Source: Apostichopus japonicus (Eukaryota; Echinodermata; Holothuroidea; Aspidochirotida; Stichopodidae). Taken from it: a stretch of 64,000 bases of DNA. The stretch is from NCBI RefSeq assembly GCF_037975245.1, contig NC_092562.1, positions 19,252,054 through 19,316,053 on the forward strand, in the 5' to 3' direction. Positions 11,981 through 24,770 of this stretch are shown piece by piece; within the stretch, counting starts at the first letter, position 1; each line of letters begins with the position of its first letter. Under the pieces are notes generated by a model that searched no databases, had not been told where the DNA came from, and saw only the letters and a list, made by a program, of their open reading frames with translations. The translations under genes and the position numbers were made by a program.

Positions 11981-12225
11981 TATTTCTGGCCAGTGTTTAA
12001 CCCGTCCTTCATCTCCAAACTTTTGGAGAAGGTTGTGTGTGCACGACTTGAGCGACACTTGCATACCAATGCCCTTCACGAACAGTTTGGACTTCAGGAC
12101 ATTGCATCGAAGTAGTTTGAGTCAATATCTGTCCAACCGATTTCAAACAGTTTGCATTAATATCGAGCTTTCGGAACCATTACCTCTAGAGTTTGATGTT
12201 CCACAGGGATCCGTGTTTTGGCTTC
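11981..12225 (+). mobile_element. LINE reverse-transcriptase relic upstream of TRIM copy A
   Basis: One frame reads FNPSFISKLLEKVVCARLER, the conserved start of the finger region of CR1/L2-like reverse transcriptases. After a deletion and frameshift, another frame reads YLSNRFQTVCIN and then PLEFDVPQGSV, the motif before the catalytic YADD block. Several hundred bases that normally lie between them are missing. The fragment lies 200 bp outside the TRIM start codon, on the opposite strand, and also occurs beside copy B, so it predates the duplication. Confidence 0.75.
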
Positions 12226-14119
12226 AAGCTATTCACTATGTACACAATCGTACATGGGCTATCATTGAAAAGAGTTAAACTCGAATCATGGGTACAATCT
12301 ACTTTGGTTCAAATCTGCAAATGGAGTCATAGTATAGAATGCTTTTAAGTTTATGGTAATACACACTTCCATTTTAAACTATTTAGAACAATTAGGAAAG
12401 TAACTCCCCCAATAAACATTGATTTGCGTGCTTGGTATCTGGTAAAATTAGTCAAAAATTTGTGAAATGTTTTGGATACGTAATTGCCAATACAATTGTG
12501 TACAAAGATAGCACGATAGAACGATAGCATGAAGACTGCAAATCTCACAAGGCCTTTCATTGGAGACTGACATTAACGAGCCTGAAGGTTGTCCAATCAA
12601 CTTGAATTTTATCTCAAGAGAGAGGGAATGTTGCCTTGTGAGGTAATCCGAAAGGAAGTATTGATTTTTATATTAAGGGGCCTTGGAAAAGAAAGACCCC
12701 ATATCGATGAACGGATTATTATACACTCTGAAATTATAACGGCGGAAAGAGACTAAAATAGTCAATATGGTTTTCCTCTTTAAATGAAACGAACCTAAAT
12801 AGTGTTAATCACGACTTAAATGTGACCTCTGGTCAACTCAAATAAGATGTTTTGCTTGTACTTGCTTAGTTATATCCACAGGCCAAAAATGCAGATCACA
12901 TATGACCTTTGACTTCCACGGAAAACAATAGGATTCTTCTACTTAAAAGGTGCATCCACGTATCTAATTGGAGTTCATCCACTGTACAGTTCTTGAGTTA
13001 TCGTGTTTGCAAACCAAGGTGTCATACACACACACTACCATCATCGCAAAGATTCCTTTCTCCTTCGGCAGGGAATGAAAAAATGAATGATAACAAATCA
13101 ATCAATAAATTATTGAAATGCATACGTTTTATTTTTGCGTGTAGAGCTATACTGAGTTTTCAGAGTATTTCTAAATTAGAATAAGAATGACAATTAACTA
13201 TATTCAATAAAACTTAACTATCTGCTAGTAATGTTGAATTATATATACATACATATACATAGCATCAGATATAAACCAACTCATTGTGCTATCCTCGTTG
13301 CGTAACAATATAGTCCTCTGCATGTTCGACGTTAAATAGGGAATCCAATTAATGCAACTAATGTGAGCAATAAGATCAAAACTAATCCATCATTTTTCGC
13401 ATAAGTAATGTCATTTAAAACATTACAACATTTTTATGGAACTATACAAAATGTCCAATCTAAATGGCCCTATGTGATTTCCATATTTTAAAAGCTCTCC
13501 CTTTCATAACTACGTGACACCAGAGGCCTAACATGATTTTGAGCAATATGACTTTGATACTTGGGCAGTCGATCTACCTCGGCAGCTATATACAGATAAT
13601 ATATGTAACGGCTGATTCAACAACTAATCTTACCAATTATGATGTTCTTTTCCTCGTGATCTCTAAAAGCACCAACAAGAGGCTAGGAAACATTTAGGGT
13701 TTCTAGGAACTATTTAAACCTGACTTTTATCCAAGAAAAAAAAAACTTTTTGTTCAACATTGATAAATTTACCAGAAATTATATTGCTTTTAATGACGTT
13801 TGCACTCGGGTATAAAAATATGGTATATATAAGGGAAAAATCTACGCTATGACTGTCATTGTCTTTAAACCTTCAAAATGTGAGTTAAAAAGGCAAATGC
13901 ATTGTAATCATACTGCAGATACATAAATTTGAGACAAAAAATAACACAATCAGAAAATTATTCTTTGTTTGTACCAACTTATGTATTTCATGTTATATTT
14001 TATCTACATGACCATAAACTGAAATTTAGTAGGTTAATTTCTTACATGAATAAAGGAAGAAAAATACCTCTTGTCCCTGTACAAAAGTGAATCAGTGAAA
14101 CAAATACACCCCACAACTG
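12226..14119. other. Non-coding stretch between the LINE relic and the satellite
   Basis: No gene seen. It includes a repeat segment (about 12820-13050) with TGACCTCTGGTCAACTCAAATAA and TGACCTTTGACTT that belongs to the same loose family as 15900-18350. Confidence 0.4.
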
Positions 14120-15620
14120 CAAGGGAGTGTCAATTAGCACCAAGGAGAAACACCATTAATGGCTTACAATACAGTTCTGAGGGGCGTACCAATACGCCCC
14201 GCTACTGGTTGGAGTGTCATTTAGCACCAAGAAGTAACAACATTTAGTGGCTTGCAATACAGTTCTGAGGGGCGTACCAATACGCCCCACTACTGGTTGG
14301 AGTGTCATTTAGCACCAAGAAGTTACAAAATTTAGTGGCTTGCAATACAGCTCTGAGGGGCGTACCAATACGCCCCACTACTGGTTGGAGTGTCATTTAG
14401 CAACAAGAAGTTACAAAATTTAGTGGCTTGCAATACAGTTCTAAGGGGCGTACCAATACGCCCCGCTACAGGTTGGAGTGTCATTTAGCACCATGAACTA
14501 ACACCATTAAGGGGCCTACCAATACGCCCTGCTACTGGTTGGAGTGTCATTTAGCACCAAGAAGTAACAACATTTAGTGGCTTGCAATACAGTTCTGAGG
14601 GGCGTACCAATACGCCCCGCTACTGGTTGGAGTGTCATTTAGCACCAAGAACTAACACCATTAAGGGGCGTACCAATACGCCCCGCTACTGGTTGGAGTG
14701 TCATTTAGCACCAAGAAGTAACAACATTTAGTGGCTTGCAATACAGTTCTGAGGGGCGTACCAATACGCCCCGCTACTGGTTGGAGTGTCATTTAGCACC
14801 AAGAACTAACACCATTAAGGGGCGTACCAATACGCCCCGCTACTGGTTGGAGTGTCATTTAGCACCAAGAAGTAACAACATTTAGTGGCTTGCAATGCAG
14901 TTCTGAGGGGCGTACCAATACGCCCCGCTACTGGTTGGAGTGTCATTTAGCACCAAGAACTAACACCATTAAGGGGCGTACCAATACGCCCCGCTACTGG
15001 TTGGAGTGTCATTTAGCACCAAGAAGTAACAAAATTTAGTGGCTTGCAATACAGTTCTAAGGGGCGTACCAATACGCCCCGCTACTGGTTGGAGTGTCAT
15101 TTAGCACCAAGAAGTAACAAAATTTAGTGGCTTGCAATACAGTTCTAAGGGGCGTACCAATACGCCCCGCTACTGGTTGGAGTGTCATTTAGCACCAAGA
15201 AGTAACAACATTTAGTGGCTTGCAATACAGTTCTGAGGGGCGTACCAATACGCCCCACTACTGGTTGGAGTGTCATTTAGCAACAAGAAGTTACAAAATT
15301 TAGTGGCTTGCAATACAGTTCTAAGGGGCGTACCAATACGCCCCGCTACTGGTTGGAGTGTCATTTAGCACCAAGAACTAACACCATTAAGGGGCGTACC
15401 AATACGCCCCGCTACTGGTTGGAGTGTCATTTAGCACCAAGAAGTAACAAAATTTAGTGGCTTGCAAAACAGTTCTGAGAGGTGTACCAAAACGCCCCGC
15501 TAATGGTTGGAGTGTCATTTAGCACCAAGAAGTTACACCATTAGTTCTGAAATAACATAATAACACCATTAGGTGGCTAAGAATGCAGTTCTGAAGTCCG
15601 TACCGATACACCCCCTACTG
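14120..15620. repeat. Hairpin-bearing satellite array 1 (88- and 66-bp units)
   Basis: About 17 head-to-tail units. Each starts with the 20-bp core GGGGCGTACCAATACGCCCC, which can form an 8-bp stem with a CCAA loop, followed by GCTACTGGTTGGAGTGTC and TTAGCACCAAGAA. Long units (88 bp) end TTTAGTGGCTTGCAATACAG plus TTCTGA; short units (66 bp) end CTAACACCATTAA. From about 14440 to 14975 long and short units alternate strictly, giving a 154-bp higher-order unit. Units degrade at both ends, the oldest reaching about 15720. Confidence 0.95.
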
Positions 15621-15899
15621 CTCGGAGTGTCAGTTAGCAATAAGAAATTACATCATTAATAACAACAATAAGTGGCTTACAATGCAGTTCTGAAGGATGT
15701 ACTATTCAGACTCTCAGATTGCTCTAATGGGCATACTGATACCCCTACTAATAATTTTTCACCAAAAAAATACAATAATAAGAGAAAGTCACTGTAACCT
15801 TACCCCCCCCCTCCCCCCCCCCCCCTTTTTATTTCACACACACTTAAAACAAGCATTTTAGGATTTGCAGAGTAGAAGACCATGTGGCTGTTTCAGTGT

Positions 15900-18350
15900 T
15901 GCCACTTCCTGAACACATATACCCTACAAGACAATTAACCTCCCTGTTGTCCCCAAATGACCTTTGACCTTCACCAAAATCAATACACTTCTTTTAATCA
16001 GTGCTATAAACTTTTTTTTCATCCTCTGTGATCTAGGATCATCCCTAGCAACAATAGTCACATTAAGTTCTGTGCCATCATCCCATCAAAGTTTCCTTGC
16101 AATGGTTTTCCTCTTGAACGCAATGGCCAGACCAAACAGACTCAGTGTGAGCATTTCTGTGTCATCTTCAGAAAAAAAGAGAGAAATAAAACTTTATTCT
16201 ACACTGACAGTCTAACCATTTTATTTATTTTTTATCTGTTGCATTGATAGTAAAAAAACAAATGAACAAAGGCTGCAAATGTTTTTTGATATGATAAGTT
16301 AGCAGAACTATACTGTCATATGATTGCAGTGCTATCACTCTGCTGTCCTCTACAATCTGAGTAATACTATGACAGAGGTCACATTTCTGCCTGTATTAGT
16401 AGCCTACATGTTGTTCCCATTATACAAGTGAAGATTCCATTTGAATGTAATGTGTCCCCTTGGAGTAATATTGAATTAAAACATTGAATTTAATTTGATG
16501 TGACATTTGACCTATGTTTCTGGGGGGGGGGGGGGGGTCAGCTAGACATAGACTTTAACCCTAAAACACCTTCATACCAAGTTTTAAGAAAATCAACCCA
16601 GTCATTGAAGAGGACTGTTTGACATAAAATTGGACACCCCACACAGACAACTTTTACCCCTCCCTCAGTCAAACACTTCCGGTGACCATGCAATACCCCA
16701 CAATGAATGACCCCTATTGGGAAAACTAACCACTACCATGGCAACTGTTGCGTAATACTGTTAATGGTCCAACTTGCAAAGGAACTACAATATTGTACCT
16801 AATCCTTCCTATGAGAGTGATTAGATAACAATTATTTGAAAATTCACATACTGTAAGAGAGCGATTCTGTGTGCACAACACAAAGTTATGTGTTATGTGT
16901 AGACAAGGACTTTCCATACACACTTTCAATGTCTTAATGCATAGGTCATTGCAACCTGAATATACAATATGGAGGAATGAGATGAATAACTGCTCGGCAA
17001 AAATTCTTCTATAAAAACAAAATTCATAGTAGTCACCTTTACCTCAATGCTCATCTGATGCCTGGTTTCCCCTATTTTGATGTGCTTGTTTGCTAACCAA
17101 AGTTTTGTATCTTTACATTCTTGTCTGGATTTCTCTCTCTCAGCTCCTTACAGGCTGTCAGATTGTGGATGCCACCAATAACTTCATAATGGTATCCATT
17201 TGCCTGAAAGAAAAATTTGTTACAAAATGTGAAAATGAATATATCAGTAACTTAAGTCAAAGTAGCGTAATGTCAGACTTTTGTCCTCAAAGATCAGGTG
17301 TAATTGACATGCAAACAGAAAGCCACAGGGCTTAGTGATTCCTTTGCCTATTGTTATTGTAGGGCATTGGAGGGGAGAGTTCTACTGAGTACATGGGATC
17401 CACAGTGAAATGGAAAAAAAATCTCTTGCAACTATTAGCAAAGGAGAACTAAATGTGTACTCAAAGATATGGTGTGGACAACCCTGAGTTATCATGTTTT
17501 CAAAGGTTTTTAATATTATGGTGTATGTAGGAATCCACATGTCAAGTAAAAGATCTGTTCATGTTGTTCTTCTTGTCTAGGGCTAATATTGCCATGTGCA
17601 TGGTGAGGTACCATGTTCAAGAAGTTTTTCAGACTGAAATTAACTGACCTTGAGTGACGTTGACCGAAACAGCCAAAAAAAAAGAAGACAAATGCTTAAT
17701 TCCTATCAAATTTGAAATTTACCAAAACTTCACTTCTTCAGCTAGAAAAGTTGTCAGTTGTTGACCACTAGTGACCTCAAATGACCTTGACTTCTCCCAA
17801 CACACTATCAGCTGAGTATTTACTAAGAGTGTCTTCATACTGAGCATTAACTTCATGCAAGCTGTACTTAGTGAGATATGTTTTCAGAATTTAACTCAAA
17901 TGTACCTCAAATGACATTTGACCTCAAAAAAGTTAACATTATAGATGGCAAGTATTCAATCAGAGGAACAAATTTGACATTCTATGTAGCTTTATTCTTT
18001 GACTTAGCTCATTCACAGAGTTTTCAGGTTTAGACCATTGGTTATCTCATATGACCTTTGGCCCCTCCCAAAGCAATAACAGTGAAGAATTTACTAAGGT
18101 GGTAGATACCGAATACATTCTTCTAATTGTTCAAAGTGTGAACTATATGTAAGCTGTACATGGTGAGATAACCTGTTAACAAAGTTTCAGATTTTTAGGT
18201 GGTGTGGACCTCAAACAATTTTTGACGTACTAAGTAACAGCAAGTGGTAAGCACTCGATTGAGGGATAAGCATACTAATTTCACTTAACCTTTACTTCAG
18301 TAAGGTCATTTATGGGGTTTATAACTGTTGACCACTGGCAATTAAATAAC
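15900..18350. repeat. Old diverged repeats rich in TGACCT half-sites
   Basis: Several degenerate units of roughly 230-300 bp recur. Each combines a phrase like GAGTTATCATGTTTTCAAA or AGTGAGATA with a TGACCT(C/T)...TTGACC phrase and CTATGTAAGCTGTAC-type sequence. No intact coding frame is seen. A poly-G run lies at about 16523-16538. Confidence 0.55.
15958..15970 (-). promoter_or_regulatory. Perfect DR1 nuclear-receptor half-site pair
   Basis: TGACCTTTGACCT is the complement of AGGTCAAAGGTCA, the consensus direct repeat with one-base spacer bound by HNF4, RXR heterodimers and COUP-TF. It sits in repeat DNA; near-matches lie at 12903, 17912, 18052, 31134 and 63501. Function is unproven. Confidence 0.35.
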
Positions 18351-18676
18351 AATTGCAGCTGAGAATTTGCTATGGGGTAGCTTTCTACCAAGTATGAACT
18401 TCATGCATATTGCACTTGTTGAATTATCAAAGTTTTCAAAATTTGAGCTAAGGCATCTCTCTCTCACATATGCACACACAAGCAGTCACTGCTGCATGGT
18501 TTTGATAAACAATTATGAAGCACTCCATTATAAAAATCACTTTATAATCAAGTGCTGATTACTCACCGTGGGTTCTGAAAAATTCTCCAAGTTTTCCAAA
18601 GTTGTTGCTATAACAGTCAGTGGTTGATATTGTGGTTGTTAAATTCTAACATAGCCTCTTTTAGTTTGGTGAGAAA

Positions 18677-18741
18677 TTACACATTCACTTCTCTCAACTT
18701 CCGACCAACTTCTAGATTTTCTATGTCAATATTTGCAACAC
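18677..18741 (-). CDS. Terminal coding exon of an unrecognised minus-strand gene
   Basis: On the minus strand, CTTCTCCACAG precedes an exon that completes a split Gly codon from the exon at 19533-19675 and adds VANIDIENLEVGRKLREVNV before TAA. Phase, acceptor and reading frame all agree, which supports a real splice. I do not recognise the protein. Confidence 0.5.
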
Positions 18742-19532
18742 CTGTGGAGAAGTAAAAACGATGGTAAGTAAATTTCTGCAAAGCTAACATCAACTGACAG
18801 GGAAATGCCATACATGTTGGTATGCAAAATGTTTTCCGTAAACTTTGTAAAGCTAAAAATACTATTCAAACCAAATGTACACAGTGACTATAATGATTGT
18901 TAAAGTATGTTGAAAAGCAATGTTCAATTAATGAACACATTATTAATGGGGTTCTGACCCCTCCCCGATAACACTCAAATAAAAACTGATACTTCTATTG
19001 ATGTTGTAAATTTCTGGTGAAAAGTCAACAGTTGAGGCAGTTCTTAATGGGCATGCAGTAGGAGGCATACAGATGGCTCAGTATGAAGGACACTGCACAG
19101 AAACTGATGTAAAATGAATTTAACAGCTGCCTACTGTCCTTTTAGTTGTGGGTTGCTGAATATTACTCATACAGTATGCGGGCCCACCATGGTAGCCACA
19201 GGAGGAAATTTTGACTAACAAAAGGCCAAAAATAGATTGCTGAAAATGGAAGATGATTGTTTTAGCATCTAGGACAAACTTTTATCAATGTTTTTTCGTG
19301 TTGAAAATTAACGCTTATTCAAATTCTCTTCAATTTTTTTTTTTGTCCAGTAAATTGGTGAACCAAAAGGGTTGGGTTTTTTTTTCCCTTTGTTTTTTGG
19401 TGGGCCAGATTAGATTGTCTGGCATGCTCAATCTGGCTAGTAGGGGCCCCTGTTCTAAAACCACAACAGTTCCAATTCCTGAGGCAGTATATTGTACTGC
19501 TACCGTACCTGACAGCTTCTAAGGGTTCTCAC

Positions 19533-19675
19533 CTAAGAATGCTGCATTAACTTCCTTCTTGATGAATTCTAAAGGGCTGACAACTGGCTGATCCTTATTA
19601 CTCTTCCTCTTTTTGTGAAGCACAGGTAACTTGTGCTGAGCCTTTCTTTTCTCTTTACTTCCTGATGTTGAAGGT
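19533..19675 (-). CDS. Internal coding exon of the same unrecognised gene
   Basis: A 143-bp exon between TTTTAAAACAG and TTCTTAG|GTGAGA on the minus strand. Only one frame is open; it encodes a short basic segment (KEKRKAQHKLPV, then HKKRKSNKD, a likely nuclear-localisation type cluster) followed by PLEFIKKEVNAAFL. It enters with the last base of a codon and leaves one base, which joins in phase to the exon at 18741. The joined C-terminus is about 68 residues. Upstream exons are not identified; a donor-like AAAG|GTGAGT on the minus strand near 20217 has a stop in the required frame and could belong to a 5' UTR exon. Function unknown. Confidence 0.5.
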
Positions 19676-20697
19676 CTGTTTTAAAGTGGAAAAGAGCAGT
19701 TAGTAAACCTGAATATGATAATATGCTAGTGTCCTTGGACTCCAATATCTCAACCCCAATCTTGGCCCAATGTCTGACCCAGAGGGGAGAAGGGGTACAC
19801 ATGAGGCTTTCACCCCCATGAAATTGAAGACTGTAAACATTTTACTGCACTGGTGCATGTCAGTCTCTGAAGCAATAATATTCCTTGTTACTATATTATA
19901 TTGATTCAAAACTAATTATATAGTTGCAATAAACTTTTAGGATTTTGGAGTAGCCGACAACAGGAACGAAATTAGGATTTAGGAGCACTTCACGTTTTAA
20001 CAATTTTGATATGTTAACACTATCCTGGCTTCACTGATTAAATAGGCTTAGGGCCTAGCTCTTGCTAGGTTGGAGTTGGAGTTGGACGTGACAATGTTAT
20101 TTTCTACGAAATTTTAACAGATTTGTAGGTGCAAACAACAAAGACACGTTTTTTTTTTTAAATGAAAGCTGAAGGTTAAGGAACGTGAAGCATCAATCGA
20201 ATTAGGACTCACCTTTGATGTTGTGACCTAGCCTACACAGACTTCAGTATAGAAATAGTGTGCACGCTACCTAGGGCCTAAGTTAGAGCCCGTAGAGGCC
20301 CCTTTTCTTCTAAGTTCTATTTGAGGCGTATTACAACGAACCGAACTTGTCAAAAAATTGGCAAAATCGCTTGGTCAATAACTTCCTGGGCTCCTGCCTT
20401 TAATTGTACCGTAAATTGTCGAGAGGAATAATAAATTTAAAATGCCGGTATATCCTAGTCATTGAATCAACTTGAAGTAGGCCTAACGTTTAATACTAAC
20501 TCACATCATGTAGTGTACTTCACTTGTTCACCTTTGACCCTCAAGTTTTATGTCAAATTCACGTACGTACATAATATAAGCTTAAGGAGGTAGCACTTGT
20601 ATGTTACTACGCGACTGTGGTCGCCGTTTTCTTGTTCGTCGGAAAATATCACAGAAACAGATTGTAGTAGTAGAAACCGTCAGGAGTGTCACTCGTT
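19676..20697. other. Non-coding stretch upstream of the minus-strand exons
   Basis: Probably intron and 5' region of the minus-strand gene. No further coding exon could be assigned with confidence. Confidence 0.35.
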
Positions 20698-21718
20698 TAT
20701 GGTAGGCCTTATGGGAAATAATTGCTGATTTAATGTCCGTACGAATTAAAATTATTACCGGTATTAATTCTATTTAATAACGGCATTAATTCTCAGCCAA
20801 TCACCATGCAGCTTCATATGCCGGTATTAAATATAATTAATATGGGCATTAAATAGAATTAATATGGGCATTAAATAGAATTAATACGGGTATTAAATAG
20901 AATTAATACGGGTATTAAATAGACCAATCACATCAGCGAATTTTTCTACCACGTAAATAGAATTAATACGGGCATTAAATAGAATTAATACGCGCATTAA
21001 ATAGAATTAATACGGGTATTAAATAGACCAATCACATCAGCGAATTTTGTTACCATGCTCAGTCTGAGCTAGTGTTAATCCCCCAGCGTGAAAGCAAGCA
21101 AGGTACAACATACAACGCAATGGCACGCATGACAGACAAAGAACAATTTTTGCATGATTTTCGTCGAGAAGCGAACGATACTTGTAGGTTATTGACAAAT
21201 GTTGACCCTCAATCCCAGTCCGATGTTTTATCAGTTCGCAAAGCTTTGAACCGTCTTGTTATTCTTCCAAGAACGTAAGTTGTAGGTTGGCGCGGCGATC
21301 AGATCAGATGAACAAGTGAGAATCCTGCTGATGTGATTGGTCTATTTAATGCCCGTATTAATTCTATTTAATACCCGTATTAATTATATTAATGCCCGTA
21401 TTAATTCTATTTAATGTCCGTATTAATTCTAGTTAATACCCGTATTAATTCTATTAATACCCGTATTAATTATATTTAATACGGGTATTAATTATATTTA
21501 ATACCCGTATTAATTCTATTTAATACCCGTATTAATTCCATTTAATGCCCGTATTAATTCTATTTAATGCCCGTATTAATTCTATTTAATACTGGCATAT
21601 GAAGCTGCATGGTGATTGGCTGAGAATTAATACCGGTATTAAATAGAATTAATACCGGTAATAATTTTAATTCGTACGGACATTAAATCAGCAATTATTT
21701 CCCGTATGGCCTACCATA
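20698..21718. mobile_element. Foldback element with target-site duplication and an exon in the loop
   Basis: Both ends begin TATGGTAGGCC followed by (T/A)TA(T/C)GGGAAATAATTGC and stay nearly identical, in inverted orientation, for about 150 bp; the arms then run into tandem 22-bp units of the type AATACGGGTATTAAATAGAA, again inverted between arms. CTCGTT occurs immediately outside both ends (20692-20697 and 21719-21724), a convincing target-site duplication of 6 bp (7-8 bp if terminal bases are shared). No transposase is seen. The loop, about 21010-21330, holds an exon-like reading frame. Confidence 0.85.
21120..21274 (+). CDS. Candidate first coding exon inside the foldback element
   Basis: An ATG in good context (CGCAATGG) opens a frame of 51 codons plus two bases up to AGAAC|GTAAGT, a strong splice donor. 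The peptide begins MARMTDKEQFLHDFRREAND and continues with a polar helical segment (SDVLSVRKALNRLVILPR). Composition is less AT-rich than the arms around it. I do not recognise the family. The next exon is not certain; an acceptor-like TTTTCTAATCAG occurs at about 21830, just outside the element, but the joined frame soon stops. It may be a captured host exon or a fragment of the element's own gene. Confidence 0.35.
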
Positions 21719-21724
21719 CTCGTT

Positions 21725-23511
21725 GACTTGTTAAATGGCTGTCAGCTTTGCTTGTTATTGCACTTGCTTCAAGTAGCATTTTTTCACTCACAATCAAGTC
21801 AGAATTGATTGAAATATCTTTTCTAATCAGTTTGGGTTGTAGACAAGCCACACTACATGACACGGACGGTTTTTCGTCAAAGTCAGTCTAGAGCAATGTA
21901 TAGGGTGTCCATTATGTGTTTGCATGAACAACTTAAAAATAGTAATACACAAAATATGACGACAGATCATGAAGAAGTTCGAATTCAAGGTATAACGTTA
22001 ATTGCTTGTCTACACTGCGGTTGGACACCTGCAATCACAAATAAGTTACGCTTGGCAGTTACATTAGCACACTGCGGTTCAAGCGTCCTTTGACTCGAGT
22101 CAGAGAACAATAGTATTCACTGTTGATGTCAGTTCTGTATGAAGATAAAAAAACACTGATAATGTGCATTGTGACAGTTAACCCACCACAATGGAGGTTA
22201 TAGGTCGGTTAATTACGCGGTGACTTGATTCGGGTTTTCAAGAATGGTATGGTTTAGACATTTTATCCTTCACTGACCTTTTCAGGTTTGCCAAGCAGAA
22301 TTACCAGAGATCAATGTCTTAAACACCAGAAGTTATAAGTACCATATATTTGTCAAAACTCCTTTTTATTCTCAGAGGGTTATGGAATAATTTGTCTGAG
22401 AAAGTTGTACTTGCAAGTAGTGTACGAACATGGGAAGTATCACTTCCTTGGTAAGAATGGCTTTGGGTGTTCATTTAGAATATTTGAGAACAAATGGAGA
22501 GTGAATGCTTCCAGGAAAGTACTTTTTGAAAACGCCTAGCAATTTTAGCGTGCTATGATTTGGGGCGATTGGCTATGCACTTTCAATTTATTTTAAAAGC
22601 ATACCCATATACATGCAAGAAACAAAAACTCCACTTGGTTATTCTTAACACAAAATATATTTCATTATACGGAAATAAGTCCAAAAATTTTCCTCACCTT
22701 AATGCTGTTTGGGATCAGCGGTATATTTCGAATCTTCATGTAATTGGTGACAAGGGCTCTTTGGTTCCAAAAGTAGAGTCCGGACGAGTCCGAAAAAAAG
22801 AAAAATCATAAGTCTTCCTCTGCCACACACCAATTTCTTGGTCTCGTCATTTTATAAAATTATTATTTAGGCGTTTCGAACTTTTTCGCAACTTCGGCTC
22901 TACGATTTTGCGTTTGGTGCATCCGTGCATGAGCAGTCTAACCTTGTCAGGGTATAAATACGTTGGTGGTCTGAACAACTCCATGGTCTAACAAACGTAT
23001 ACGTATGTGTATGCAACTACCACAGTGAAAATTTACGATATCAAATAATAGTGCGGATGTTTGTGGTAGAAAAAAGACAACAAAGTCTGGTTGAACATCT
23101 CCACGTTTGCGGTCAACATCGAGAGGCCGATGAAAGATTATATTACGTAATCATTCCTATCACGTTGCGTTCTCTCACACAGGAAATGAAGGTTAACGTT
23201 TTTTAAGTTGACGACATGCCATGGCCTTAGCCTTTAATTAGAACTATAGTTGTAAATAATGAAAACAGTGTGTTTGGGGAATAGGATCATTTATATACCT
23301 ACCAGTATGTGTATGCATGGAGGTCAAAAACAGGTAAAAAAAAACAGGTAAATTGGAGGTAAAAACAGTTTTCCCTCCATGGTGTATGCATGTGTGCATG
23401 CGTGAGTGTATGTATGTATGCAATGCATGTACGTGTATAGGTATGGATGGATGGGAATAACAAAGAAGCATGATTAAAAAAATATATGATGCATTTCATT
23501 GAAAATAAGGC

Positions 23512-23512
<1 letters not shown>
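21725..23512. other. Non-coding stretch
   Basis: No supportable gene. Two open frames (21857-22093, 22560-22811) show no recognisable protein features. Sequence near 23310-23460 is rich in ATGTATGCA/ATGGATGG simple motifs. Confidence 0.35.
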
Positions 23513-23701
<189 letters not shown>

Positions 23702-23902
23702 TAAGTGATTGGAAGTAAAACAGCCAATGTTTGGTTTTTGCAGAGCTTTCGAGCAAAACTAGCTCTTCTTCAGTGCATGATCACCGAAAGTGACAAGGAG
23801 TAGCAGGAATTGAAACTATTTTATAGAGAAGATGTCGGCAAAGTTGTAAAGGCAAAGCGACTTACTGATTTCTGCTGAATTGAGCAGAAGTTTTAGAAAT
23901 TC

Positions 23903-24102
<200 letters not shown>

Positions 24103-24105
24103 AAA

Positions 24106-24708
24106 CCAGAGAAATAAGATGACTCATAATTGACAAATAAGGAGTAAAGTTTTAGAAAATATATTAGAATTTCGGTCCCCTTGGGGCCTTCGTTGGCAAT
24201 ACTTGGCAGTCGAATGAAAAGTACAAAATATACTAGCACAATGAAAGTTTGACGCTAGATAAGTGTAAGTTGCATTGATGGAATTAAAAACCAAATAAAC
24301 CATGACTATACAGGAAGCGGATGAATGAGCAAAGAACGGATAACATGTTTGTAGAACTGATAGTTGTTAAGGCACTTAAGGGGTCCCAAGTCTTTGTCGA
24401 GGCCGGTGACTTAATACGAAAGATCCAATCGATTTCTTTACGTTTACGTTCAGTAGCGAATTTGAAGTTCGAGGCAATTAAAATACATTTTTAGTTTTTG
24501 AGAGAATGTCTATGAAGATTGAAATGTTCGGAAACGGGGAATCTGATCAAATTATCACGAAATATACTATTTGTGATTACTAAAACGTAAGCGGAACCGG
24601 GAGCCTGTTCACCTACATAATTGCCCTCTTTGCAAAGTACACAATAGAAAATGTAAATAACATACCACAAAAGAGGGAATGGGGATAGTTGACTATAGTC
24701 TTAGACCC
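24106..24708. other. Non-coding stretch
   Basis: Nothing recognised between the microsatellites and the inverted-repeat element. Confidence 0.35.
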
Positions 24709-24770
24709 GCCCTTACCGAAATGCCAGATCTGGCTTTATATCTGGTTTAATCTGGCCAGATCAAGTTTTA

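Larger units (their letters stand above)
9130..13397. repeat. TRIM-bearing duplicated segment, copy A
   Basis: This segment matches 60370-64000 throughout, apart from small indels and one gap of about 620 bp (near 12190-12815 here, absent in copy B). Both copies start next to a (TA)n tract and share GAAAGAGTTGAAATCCAGAA. Similarity here continues to 13397, where copy B reaches the window end, so the true right edge is unknown. Confidence 0.9.

Noticed and set aside
14120-15620. CRISPR-like array of regularly spaced palindromes
   Set aside because: Whole units are repeated, with no unique spacers, and the context is eukaryotic nuclear DNA; it is a satellite.
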